Positions 37,366-45,236 of a DNA stretch of 64,000 nt are shown piece after piece. The notes below the pieces were generated by a model. It was not told the origin of the DNA. It saw nothing but the letters and a program-made list of their open reading frames with translations, and made no database searches. Source of the stretch: Bauldia sp. (lineage in GTDB: Bacteria; Pseudomonadota; Alphaproteobacteria; Rhizobiales; Kaistiaceae); contig JAHCJZ010000002.1 in assembly GCA_026126025.1 (NCBI GenBank), positions 124,001 to 188,000 of the forward strand, written 5' to 3'. A program made the position numbers and the translations under genes. Position 1 is the stretch's first letter. Every line of letters starts with the position of its first letter.

Positions 37366-38943
37366 TCAGTGATGCCCCGCCATGTGCTGGCCGATCGCGC
37401 CGAGATCGGCGTTGGCGCGGTCGGTCTCGTAGACGATGCGGCCCTCGGACATCACCAGGATGCGGTCCGACAGCTCCAGGATTTCGTCGAGGTCCTCGGA
37501 GATGAGGAGCACCGCCGCGCCGCGGTTGCGGGCGTCGATGATCTGCGACCGGATCTCCGCGACGGCGGTGAAATCGAGGCCGAAGCACGGGTTGGTGACG
37601 ATGAGGAGCTCGACCTCGCCGGTCAGCTCGCGCGCCAGCACGGCGCGCTGGACGTTGCCGCCGGACAGCGTCGCGACGGGGGCGGCGATCGACGCGGTCT
37701 TCACGCCGAAGCGCTCGACGAGGCTGCGCGCCAGCGCCCGGATCCGGCCTTGGCGCAGCCAGACGACCTGGCGGTCGCCGTCCTCGTCGAAGGTCCGGAA
37801 GGAAAGGTTCTCGGCGACCGACATGTTGGGCACGCAGGCATTCTTCAGGGGCTCCTCGGGGATGAAGCGCACCTGATGCGAGCGGGTCTCGTCGCGGGTG
37901 CCGAGATAGCGGACGCCGTCGACCGCGATCCTGCCGGCGGTCGGCTTGAGCTGGCCGCCGAGCGCTTCGGCAAGCTCCTTCTGGCCGTTGCCGGAGACGC
38001 CGGCGATGCCGACGACCTCGCGGGAGTGGACGCGGAGAGCGTCGATATTGGTGGAGCGAAGGCCGGAGCGATCGACGACGGCAAGGCCATCGAGGTCGAG
38101 CACCGGCTTGTCGCGGTCGGGCTCGCCAACCCGCTGCACGACGGCCGCGATGGTCTTCGACCCGATCATCATCGCCGCCATCTCCTGGCGGGAGAGGTCG
38201 GTGACGCGGCCATGGCCGGTGAGCTGGCCACGGCGCAGCACGCTTACATCCTCGGCGAACGCCTCCACCTCGCGGAATTTGTGGGTGATCATGAGGATGG
38301 TGAGGTCGCCGGCATTGGCCATGCCCTTGAGGAGGCCGAGCACTTCCTCCGCCTCCTGCGGCGTCAGCACCGAGGTCGGCTCGTCGAGGATCAGGAAGCG
38401 GCTTTCGAGGTAGAGCTGCTTCAGGATCTCCAGCTTCTGCTTCTGGCCGGCGGCGAGCTCGGCGACCGGCCGGTCGAGCGGAATCTGGAACGGCATCCGC
38501 GCCATGAATTCCTCGAGCCGCCGCTTCTCGGCGCGCCAGTTGATGACGGCCGAGACGTGCGGGCGGGAGATGACGAGGTTCTCGGCCGCGGTGAGCGAGG
38601 GGATCAGCGTGAAGTGCTGGTAGACCATGCCGAGGCCGCGCTCATGGGCGTCGCGCGGGCTGGCGATGACGGCCTCCCTGTCGTCCACGAGGAGCTGGCC
38701 GCCGGTCGGCTGGTAGAAGCCCATGATGCACTTCACCAGCGTCGACTTGCCGGCGCCGTTCTCGCCGAGAAGGGCGTGGACGGTGCCGGCGCCGATCCGG
38801 ACCGAGACGTCGCCCAGAGCGGTGAAGCCGCCGAAGCGCTTGGTCATGCCGATGGTCTCGACCGAGACCGCGCGCTTCTTCACGGCAAGGGCGGCGGGGG
38901 CTACCGGCTCCGCCGGGACGGGGATGACCTCGGCAACGCTCAT
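37366..38943 (-). CDS. ABC transporter ATPase, BMP/nucleoside type
   Basis: A 525-residue duplicated ATPase of the class that powers BMP-family importers and sugar importers. The first half has an intact Walker A (GENGAGKST), signature ([11 protein letters not shown]) and Walker B ([11 protein letters not shown]). The second half has the usual degenerate Walker A (GVSGNGQKE), signature [15 protein letters not shown] and [12 protein letters not shown]. Unusually, it lies between two hydrolase genes rather than next to the permeases. The start ATG 38943 overlaps the biuH stop by 4 bp. Confidence 0.93.
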   Translation of the reverse strand: MSVAEVIPVPAEPVAPAALAVKKRAVSVETIGMTKRFGGFTALGDVSVRIGAGTVHALLGENGAGKSTLVKCIMGFYQPTGGQLLVDDREAVIASPRDAHERGLGMVYQHFTLIPSLTAAENLVISRPHVSAVINWRAEKRRLEEFMARMPFQIPLDRPVAELAAGQKQKLEILKQLYLESRFLILDEPTSVLTPQEAEEVLGLLKGMANAGDLTILMITHKFREVEAFAEDVSVLRRGQLTGHGRVTDLSRQEMAAMMIGSKTIAAVVQRVGEPDRDKPVLDLDGLAVVDRSGLRSTNIDALRVHSREVVGIAGVSGNGQKELAEALGGQLKPTAGRIAVDGVRYLGTRDETRSHQVRFIPEEPLKNACVPNMSVAENLSFRTFDEDGDRQVVWLRQGRIRALARSLVERFGVKTASIAAPVATLSGGNVQRAVLARELTGEVELLIVTNPCFGLDFTAVAEIRSQIIDARNRGAAVLLISEDLDEILELSDRILVMSEGRIVYETDRANADLGAIGQHMAGHH

Positions 38944-39668
38944 GGCAGCCCCCTGATCAATGCTTCGGATGTGGCAACGGCACCGAACACGCCGCCCTGC
39001 ATCTTCACCATGTCGAGGGCGGCGAGGTGGTTCTCGTATTTGGTCGCGGCGGTGCAGTCGGAGAGGACGAGGCACTCATAGCCGCGGTCATTGGCGTCGC
39101 GCATCGTGGTGTGGACGCAGACATCGGTGGTGACGCCGGTGAGGATGATGTTGCGGATGCGCCTCGTCTGAAGGACGAGGTCGAAGTCGGTCGCAAGGAA
39201 CGAGCCCTTGCCCGGCTTGTCGATGATCGCCTCGCCGGGCTCGGGCTGGAGCTCGGGGATGATCTCCCAGCCCTTTTCGCCGCGCACGAGGATGCGGCCG
39301 CACGGGCCCTGGTCGCCGATGCCGGCGCCGATCCGCTGCGAGCGCCAGCGCTTGTTGGCGGGAAGGTCGGAGAGGTCCGGCTTGTGGCCCTCGCGGGTGT
39401 GGATGATCGGGTAGCCCTTGGCCCGCATCGCCTTCAGCACCGCCTGGATCGGGCCGATCGGCGCGCGGGTCAGCGACAGGTCGTAGCCCATCGAGTCGAC
39501 ATAGCCGCCCGGCGCGCAGAAATCGGTCTGCATGTCGATGACGACGAGGGCGGTGTTGTGCGGCCCGAGATCGCCGTCGAACGGCCACGGATAGGGTTCG
39601 GAGGCGATGGTGACGCCGCCGGGGACGAGGACGGCGTCGATGCGCTCGTCGAGGCTCGCCGCGCTCAT
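38940..39668 (-). CDS. biuH: Biuret amidohydrolase
   Basis: A 242-residue cysteine hydrolase converting biuret to allophanate and ammonia. The triad is Asp45 (VVIDMQTDF), Lys151 ([10 protein letters not shown]) and Cys184 ([11 protein letters not shown]). The spacings, 106 and 33 residues, match those I recall for Rhizobium BiuH (Asp36/Lys142/Cys175). Long shared stretches such as [34 protein letters not shown] and the substrate-pocket region [10 protein letters not shown] support biuret over other ureides. The start overlaps the formamidase stop by 4 bp. Allophanate hydrolase is encoded downstream in the same operon. Confidence 0.87.
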   Translation of the reverse strand: MSAASLDERIDAVLVPGGVTIASEPYPWPFDGDLGPHNTALVVIDMQTDFCAPGGYVDSMGYDLSLTRAPIGPIQAVLKAMRAKGYPIIHTREGHKPDLSDLPANKRWRSQRIGAGIGDQGPCGRILVRGEKGWEIIPELQPEPGEAIIDKPGKGSFLATDFDLVLQTRRIRNIILTGVTTDVCVHTTMRDANDRGYECLVLSDCTAATKYENHLAALDMVKMQGGVFGAVATSEALIRGLP

Positions 39669-40681
39669 TCGGCCGCCTCCGGATATTTCTCGCCGTAGCG
39701 CCGGGTCGACGCGGGGAAGCCGCAGGAGGTGCCGTCGGTGACGGCGACGGTCTCTTCCCACGGCAGGTGGTAGCGGCCGGCGACGAGGTCCTGCATGAAG
39801 GTGTAGGGGCAGTCGCCGGCGCCGCCCGCGACCGCGGTGTAGCCGCGATGGGCGAGCTGGTAGATGTTGTTCTCCACCCCCCAGCCCGCCCGCGCCTCAC
39901 GCACCAGGTCCGGCCGCACCTCAGCCGTGATGATCTCGTCCGCCCGCCCGGACGTGCCGTGGGCGAGGATCGTGCCGTCGAAATCCACGATCATCCCCTC
40001 GCCCATGGAGTCGAACGTGCCGTCCGAGCCGCACATGCAGACATTGGCGGTCACCATGAGGTTGTGGAAGGAATTGGCCTGGTTGGTGAAGCGCCAGGCG
40101 TCGCGGATCGGCGCGGTGTAGCCCGCGGTGCGGATCATGATCTCCGCGCCCTTGTAGGCGCACTCCCGCGCCATCTCGGGGAACATCCCGTCATGGCAGA
40201 TGATGAGGCCGAGCCTGCAGCCCTTCGGCCCGTCGATCACCGGGATACCGAGGTCGCCCGGCTCCCACGGCTCGACCGGTACCCAGGGATGGAGCTTGCG
40301 GTAGTAGAGCCGCAGGTCGCCGGTGTCGTCGATGATGATGCCGGAGTTGTACGGGTTGCCGCCGGGGTTGAGCTCCATGATGGAGAAGCAGCCCCAGATG
40401 CGGTTGTCGCGGCAGGCGGCCTTGAACGCGGCGACCTCGGGTCCGTCGAGCCGGCACATGATGGCCGGGTTGGTGTCCATCGACAGGCCGTGGAGCGCGT
40501 ATTCGGGGAACACCACGAGGTCCATCGTCGCCATGTTGCGCCGGGCCTTCCCGACCAGCGCCACGATCCGCTCGGTCTGCGCGGCGAGATCACCCTTGGT
40601 GACCACTGTCGGCAGCTGAAGCTGGACGAGGCCGATGACGACCCCGTTCGGCGATTTGTTGAGTCCGCCCAGTCCGTTCAT
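39665..40681 (-). CDS. amiF: Formamidase / short-chain aliphatic amidase (nitrilase family)
   Basis: A 338-residue C-N hydrolase releasing ammonia and formate from formamide. The Glu-Lys-Cys triad is Glu60 (VFPEYALHG), Lys129 (YYRKLHPW) and Cys162 ([12 protein letters not shown]). The length (Helicobacter AmiF has 334) and the [15 protein letters not shown] region fit AmiF better than AmiE, although acetamidase activity cannot be excluded. It is the first enzyme gene after the two permeases. Formate would feed the organism's one-carbon pathways. Confidence 0.85.
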   Translation of the reverse strand: MNGLGGLNKSPNGVVIGLVQLQLPTVVTKGDLAAQTERIVALVGKARRNMATMDLVVFPEYALHGLSMDTNPAIMCRLDGPEVAAFKAACRDNRIWGCFSIMELNPGGNPYNSGIIIDDTGDLRLYYRKLHPWVPVEPWEPGDLGIPVIDGPKGCRLGLIICHDGMFPEMARECAYKGAEIMIRTAGYTAPIRDAWRFTNQANSFHNLMVTANVCMCGSDGTFDSMGEGMIVDFDGTILAHGTSGRADEIITAEVRPDLVREARAGWGVENNIYQLAHRGYTAVAGGAGDCPYTFMQDLVAGRYHLPWEETVAVTDGTSCGFPASTRRYGEKYPEAAE

Positions 40682-40695
40682 TGCGGGTGCTCTCC

Positions 40696-41688
40696 TTATC
40701 GCGTGATCGACAGCTCGCCCGGCGCGCCGGCGAGCGCGCGGCTGCGGGACGAGGTGAGGATCATGATGCCGAGGGTGAGGAGGTAGGGCGCGGCGTTGAA
40801 GAGGTAGGTGCCCTGGGTGACGCCGACCGACTGCAGCGCCGGCCCCAGCGCGCCGGCGCCGCCGAAAAGGAGCGCGGCGTAGAAGCAGCCGATCGGGTTC
40901 CAGCGCGCGAAGATCACGAGCGCGACCGCCATCAGGCCCTGGCCCGACGAGATGCCCTCGTTCCAGCTGCCCGGGTAGTAGAGCGAGAGATAGGCGCCGC
41001 CGATGCCGGCGAAGACGCCGCCGGCCCCGGTGGCGAGGGTGCGCACGAGGTTGACGTTGTAGCCGAGGGCGCGGGCGGCGTCGGCATTGTCGCCGACGAC
41101 GCGGACGATGAGGCCGAGGCGGGTGTTGCGGAGCGCCCACCACAGGACGAACGCCAGCGCGATGCCGATGAGGAAGAGCACGTTGACGCGAAGCGCCGCC
41201 TGGATCTGCGGCACGTCGGACCAATTGCCGAGCGGGATCGCCGGGAGGTCCGGCGCGACAGGCTGGATGAAGGGCTTGCCGAAATAGAAGGCGAGCCCGG
41301 TGCCGAGAAGCATCAGGGCGATGCCGAGGGCGATGTCGTTGACGCGCTTGAAGCTGCAGAGGATGCCGTGGACAACGCCGAAGATCGAGCCCGCGACGCC
41401 GGCGACGAGGACGCCGATCCACGCCGCGCTCTCATACATGCGGACATCGACGCGGACGGTCGGATCGGCCGCGAGCGCGTTCGCGACCCACGCCTCGGAC
41501 AGAAGGACGGCGGTGCCGTAGCCGATCATGGCGCCGAAGACGAGGGTTCCCTCGAGGCCGAGATTGATGCGGCCGGCCTTCTCGGTGATCGTCTCGCCGA
41601 GCGACACGAAGAGGAACGGCGTCGAGACGCGGATCGCGCCGCCGATCACCGCGATGAGGACGCCCCACCAGCCGATGTCGCTTTCCAT
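40696..41688 (-). CDS. ABC transporter permease 2, BMP/nucleoside type
   Basis: A 330-residue membrane permease of the BPD_transp_2 family with eight to ten helices. Family stretches are FLFVSLGETITEKAGRINLG, NVNLVRTLATGAGGVFAGIG and SSGQGLMAVALVIFARWNP. ATG 41688 shares a base with the stop of permease 1 (TGATG). It is 14 bp upstream of the formamidase gene. Together with permease 1 and the split-position ATPase it forms the importer core. Confidence 0.93.
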   Translation of the reverse strand: MESDIGWWGVLIAVIGGAIRVSTPFLFVSLGETITEKAGRINLGLEGTLVFGAMIGYGTAVLLSEAWVANALAADPTVRVDVRMYESAAWIGVLVAGVAGSIFGVVHGILCSFKRVNDIALGIALMLLGTGLAFYFGKPFIQPVAPDLPAIPLGNWSDVPQIQAALRVNVLFLIGIALAFVLWWALRNTRLGLIVRVVGDNADAARALGYNVNLVRTLATGAGGVFAGIGGAYLSLYYPGSWNEGISSGQGLMAVALVIFARWNPIGCFYAALLFGGAGALGPALQSVGVTQGTYLFNAAPYLLTLGIMILTSSRSRALAGAPGELSITR

Positions 41689-42848
41689 CAGGCGCGGCTC
41701 CCTCGCAGCTCGGGGTTGAAGATCCTGAAGCGGCCGTAAAGCGTCTCGCTGAGGAGAACGACGACGAAGAGGATGCCCTCCAGCACGTCGACCGATGCAT
41801 CGGGCAGGCCAAGCCGGCGCTGCAGCAGGCCGTTCGATGCCTCGATGCCGCCGAGGAGGATGCCGAAGGGGATGATCGCGAGCGGATTGTGTCGCGCGAG
41901 GAAGGCGATGAGGATGCCGGTGTAGCCGTAGCCGACATTGAGCGAGCCGTTGGCGCTCCCCTGCACCGCGGCGACCTCGAACATGCCGGCAAGGCCGGCG
42001 AAGGCGCCGCCGAGCGCGGTGAAGACGAGGATCAGCCGGCCGACGGGGAGGCCCTGGATCTGCGCGGCGCGGACATTGCCGCCGGCGATCCGCGCCGAGA
42101 AGCCCCAGGTGGTGCGGTCGATCAGGATCCAGGCGAGGACACAGCCGACGATGCCGACGATAAGACCCCAATGGACGTCCATGCCGGGGATCGGGCCGAC
42201 CCAGAAATTGTCGGCGATCGGCGCGGTCGAAGGCTTGTTGAGGCTCGCCGGATCGCGGAGCGGCCCCTCGACGAAATGGTTGAGGAGCGCGATCGCGATA
42301 TAGGCCATCAGGAGGCTCGCGATCGTCTCGTTGACGCCGCGATAGTGGCGGAGCGCGCCGATCGCGCCGATCCAGAGGCCGCCCGCGATCGCGCCAGCGA
42401 TCGCCATCGCCGGGATGCCGACGAAGCCGGGCGCTCCGTTGAAGACGTTGGCGGCCACCGCGGCGGCGAGGCCACCAAGGACGATCGCGCCCTCGCCGCC
42501 GATGACGACGAGGCCGAGGCGGGCGGGCAGCGCGACGCAGAGCGCGGCGAGGAGAAGCGGCGCGGCGCGCGACAGGGTGTTCTGGATCGAGAAGGCGGTG
42601 CCGAAGCCGCCGGTATACATCAGCTCGAAAGCGGTCCAGACCTCGTCGAGCGCGGCGCCGAGGCTGCGCGAGGAATCCCAGCGGACGATGAGGAGGAAGA
42701 CGCCGAACAGCGCCAGCCCGACCAGCACCGCGCCGAGCGGGATGACGACGCTCTCGGCGCGGCGGACCAGCCACTCCATCGTGGAGCGTCCGGTCGTGCC
42801 GGGCGGAGCGCCGAGCGCCCCGCCGCCTTCATGGACCAGCTGGACCAT
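41688..42848 (-). CDS. ABC transporter permease 1, BMP/nucleoside type
   Basis: A 386-residue permease with about nine helices. Typical BPD_transp_2 segments are LVVIGGEGAIVLGGLAA, YRGVNETIASLLMAYIAIAL and WGFSARIAGGNVRAAQIQG. It is 18 bp after the substrate-binding-protein gene and directly coupled to permease 2. An internal ATG at residue 24 (MEWLVRRAESVVIPLG) could be the true start, since the first 23 residues look unstructured. Confidence 0.92.
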   Translation of the reverse strand: MVQLVHEGGGALGAPPGTTGRSTMEWLVRRAESVVIPLGAVLVGLALFGVFLLIVRWDSSRSLGAALDEVWTAFELMYTGGFGTAFSIQNTLSRAAPLLLAALCVALPARLGLVVIGGEGAIVLGGLAAAVAANVFNGAPGFVGIPAMAIAGAIAGGLWIGAIGALRHYRGVNETIASLLMAYIAIALLNHFVEGPLRDPASLNKPSTAPIADNFWVGPIPGMDVHWGLIVGIVGCVLAWILIDRTTWGFSARIAGGNVRAAQIQGLPVGRLILVFTALGGAFAGLAGMFEVAAVQGSANGSLNVGYGYTGILIAFLARHNPLAIIPFGILLGGIEASNGLLQRRLGLPDASVDVLEGILFVVVLLSETLYGRFRIFNPELRGSRA

Positions 42849-42866
42849 CGCCCCGCTCCGCCTGGG

Positions 42867-43994
42867 CTAGCTGGTCGACCCGAGTACGCCTTCGACGAGA
42901 TAGTCCATGCTTTCCAGCTCGATCGCCGTCTCGACATAGGCGGTGCCCGCCGGGACGCGCTCGACGCCGGTATTGTCGGCGAGCGGGCCCTTGATGACGG
43001 AATAGCCGCCGGCGAGGATCTCGGCTTTCACCGCCTCGGCATTGGCGATGGCGGCCTCGGTCACCGCGGGGCCGTAGGGGCTCATCTTGACGAAGCCCTC
43101 GGCGAGGCCGCCGCGGACGAAGTTGGGCAGCGGCTCGCCGGCCTGCGCGGCGGCGACGAAGGTGCGGTAGACCTCGACCCAGTTCCACTCGGCGCCGGTG
43201 AGGTAGAGCTCGGGCGCGAGCGGGGACTGGTTGGCGTGGTAGCCGCAGACATAGGCGCCGCGACCGGCCGCGGTCTCGACGACCACCTTCGGTCCGTCGA
43301 CATGCATGGTGATGACGTCGGCGCGCTGGTCGATCAGCGCGTTGGTCGCCTCGGCCTCGCGGACCGCCATCGACCACTCGCCGGTGAAGATGACCTGGCA
43401 CTGGATCGACGGATCGACGCTCCGCGCGCCGAGGGCGAAGCTGTTGACGTTGAGGAGCACCTGCGGGATCGGCTTGGCGGCGACGAAGCCGATGCGCTTC
43501 GTGCGGCTCATGTGGCCGGCGATGACGCCGTTCAGATACTGGCCCATGCCGATATAGCCGAAATAGGAGCCGGTGTTCGCCGGATGGACACCCTCCTGCC
43601 AGAGGCCGCCGCAGTGACGGAACTGCACGTCGGGATAGCGCGCCGCCATCGCGAGCATGTGCGGGTCGAAATAGCCGAACGAGGTCGGGAACATCAGCGA
43701 TGCGCCGTCGAGATTGATCATCGATTCCATCGACCGCTGGACAGCGACGGTCTCGGGAACGTTCTCCTCCTCGACGATGGTGATGTCCGGCAGCTCCTTG
43801 AGGAGCGCCGCGGCCTCGGCATGGGCCTGGTTGTAGCCGTAGTCGTCCCGCGGGCCGACATAGATGAAGCCCACGACCAGCGGCGTCTGGGCGAAGGCGA
43901 CCTTGGAGGCGAGCGGCGCCATCGCGCCCATGGCGCCGACGGCGGCGCCGGTGCGGAGGAAATCGCGGCGGGACGGGGTGAGTTTCAGCGGCAT
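42867..43994 (-). CDS. BMP family substrate-binding protein, Tat-exported
   Basis: A 375-residue periplasmic binding protein of the basic membrane protein (Med/PnrA-like) family. A twin-arginine signal, SRRDFLRTGAAVGAMG, precedes the cleavage site after KVAFA. Mature features are VGFIYVGPRDDYGYNQAHAE, YFDPHMLAMAARYPDVQF and GQYLNGVIAGHMSRTKRIGF. The ligand is probably a small polar nitrogen compound (biuret, formamide, a ureide or a nucleobase), judged by the enzymes encoded downstream. It is first in the operon. GAGGAG lies about 7 bases before the ATG. Confidence 0.92.
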   Translation of the reverse strand: MPLKLTPSRRDFLRTGAAVGAMGAMAPLASKVAFAQTPLVVGFIYVGPRDDYGYNQAHAEAAALLKELPDITIVEEENVPETVAVQRSMESMINLDGASLMFPTSFGYFDPHMLAMAARYPDVQFRHCGGLWQEGVHPANTGSYFGYIGMGQYLNGVIAGHMSRTKRIGFVAAKPIPQVLLNVNSFALGARSVDPSIQCQVIFTGEWSMAVREAEATNALIDQRADVITMHVDGPKVVVETAAGRGAYVCGYHANQSPLAPELYLTGAEWNWVEVYRTFVAAAQAGEPLPNFVRGGLAEGFVKMSPYGPAVTEAAIANAEAVKAEILAGGYSVIKGPLADNTGVERVPAGTAYVETAIELESMDYLVEGVLGSTS

Positions 43995-44317
43995 CGGGTG
44001 ACTGCTCCTCTGTTAGGCAGGCGGGCTCCGGCGCGTTGCCGTCTCGCCCCTCTCAGCTGGATTGTATGCAATCGTAGTGCCATGGCGTAAGCGTTGTGTT
44101 TCAGCCATTCTTGAGGCTGGTCACCCACAGTATGCGCCGGCCTACGGCCAGGCTTGTGCTTATTGTTTGACCAGAGTCAGCGGGGATGCGCGCCATATGC
44201 GGCGCGGCTGGATGCTTCGGTTTCCACATCCCGTCGCGGACCGCGCCGCGCGGTTTGCCGTGCTCGCAAAGCGGGTGTTAGAAACCGGTTGGGGTGGCGC
44301 GGATTGAGGGGGCGATC
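43995..44317. other. 323-bp divergent intergenic region
   Basis: It separates the amide-transport operon (minus) from the exported PCMT-like gene (plus). It contains a perfect inverted repeat at 44060-44073. No riboswitch is recognisable; I looked for guanidine-type elements because of the nitrogen context and saw none. The 44170-44310 part is GC-rich and has no clear promoter. Confidence 0.5.
44060..44073. promoter_or_regulatory. Candidate GntR/FCD operator upstream of the amide operon
   Basis: GATTG-TATG-CAATC is a perfect 5-bp inverted repeat around four bases, and its core TTGTATGCAA resembles the TTGTATACAA-like sites bound by FCD-type GntR regulators. On the minus strand it contains TACAAT, a plausible -10 box 66 bases before the start codon, so binding would block RNA polymerase. 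The regulator at 33855-34562 is the obvious candidate. Confidence 0.45.
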
Positions 44318-45190
44318 GTGAACCGACGCGAATTCTTGGCAGCTTCTTCGGCGGTGGCTCTGGCGGGCGTGGCGGCGCCCTTCCCGGCGCTGGCCGATGT
44401 TCCGAAGCCTTATGACTGGAACGCCTATCCGCCGATGAACACGCGCGAGAACTACATCGCGTGGATGGTCGAGAACCGCGGCGAGGATCCATACTATCTC
44501 GGCCAGCACTGGGACCGCTATGTCGTGCTGGTCGCGAACCGCGACCTCCTCGACGACCGCAACAAGCGCGCCTTCCTGCTGGTGCCGCGCGAGGAGTTCG
44601 TGCTGGAGCGGAACCTTTCCCGCGCCTACGAGCACGCCTTCCTCGACATCGGCTATGGCGTGACGATCTCCGGCCCGCATCTCGTCGGCCGCATGACGAC
44701 CTCGCTCGACGTGCAGTTCGGCGAGAAGGTGCTCGAGATCGGGACCGGCTCGGGCTACCAGTCCGCCTATCTCTCCAACCTCACCGACAAGGTGTGGACG
44801 ATCGAGATCATCGCCCCGCTCGCGGCGCGTACGCGCAGTGTCTATGACGGCCTCATCGCGCGCGGCTACAACGAGTACACCGCGATCTCGTCCAAGCAGG
44901 CCGACGGCTATTACGGCTGGGAAGAGGCCGGGCCGTTCGACAAGATCATCGTCACCTGCGGCATCGATCACATCCCACCGCCCCTCCTCCAGCAGCTGCG
45001 CGTCGGCGGCACGATCGTCATCCCGGTCGGCCCGCCCGGCGCCCATCATGTGCTGAAGGTGCTGAAGGAGCAGGCCGCCGACGGCTCGATCCGCGTGTCG
45101 CGCACCGACATCTATGACGGCCGGATCGTGCCGTTCGTGCCCTTCACCAAGCTCGAAGGCGACCAGATCGTCGGCGACCACAACAATTAG
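44318..45190 (+). CDS. Tat-exported PCMT-like methyltransferase
   Basis: A 290-residue protein of the protein-L-isoaspartate O-methyltransferase fold (SAM motif VLEIGTGSGYQSAYLS, then DKIIVTCGIDHIPPPLLQQL and GGTIVIPVG). It differs from ordinary PCMT in carrying an N-terminal twin-arginine signal (NRREFLAASSAVALAG, cleavage after PALA) and an extra segment of about 80 residues before the catalytic domain. The start is GTG 44318, with GAGGGGG 6 bases upstream; starting earlier would bury the signal. How a SAM enzyme works outside the cytoplasm is unclear. It is in line with the membrane spermidine-synthase-like gene 46 bp downstream. Confidence 0.8.
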   Translation: MNRREFLAASSAVALAGVAAPFPALADVPKPYDWNAYPPMNTRENYIAWMVENRGEDPYYLGQHWDRYVVLVANRDLLDDRNKRAFLLVPREEFVLERNLSRAYEHAFLDIGYGVTISGPHLVGRMTTSLDVQFGEKVLEIGTGSGYQSAYLSNLTDKVWTIEIIAPLAARTRSVYDGLIARGYNEYTAISSKQADGYYGWEEAGPFDKIIVTCGIDHIPPPLLQQLRVGGTIVIPVGPPGAHHVLKVLKEQAADGSIRVSRTDIYDGRIVPFVPFTKLEGDQIVGDHNN

Positions 45191-45236
45191 GGTCGACGCG
45201 CAAATGACGCCGCCTTCAACCGCGGCCGGCTAGCCC

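Noticed and set aside
43995-44317. Guanidine riboswitch upstream of the amide-import operon
   Set aside because: Allophanate hydrolase suggested a look, but no guanidine-type conserved motifs or structure were found.
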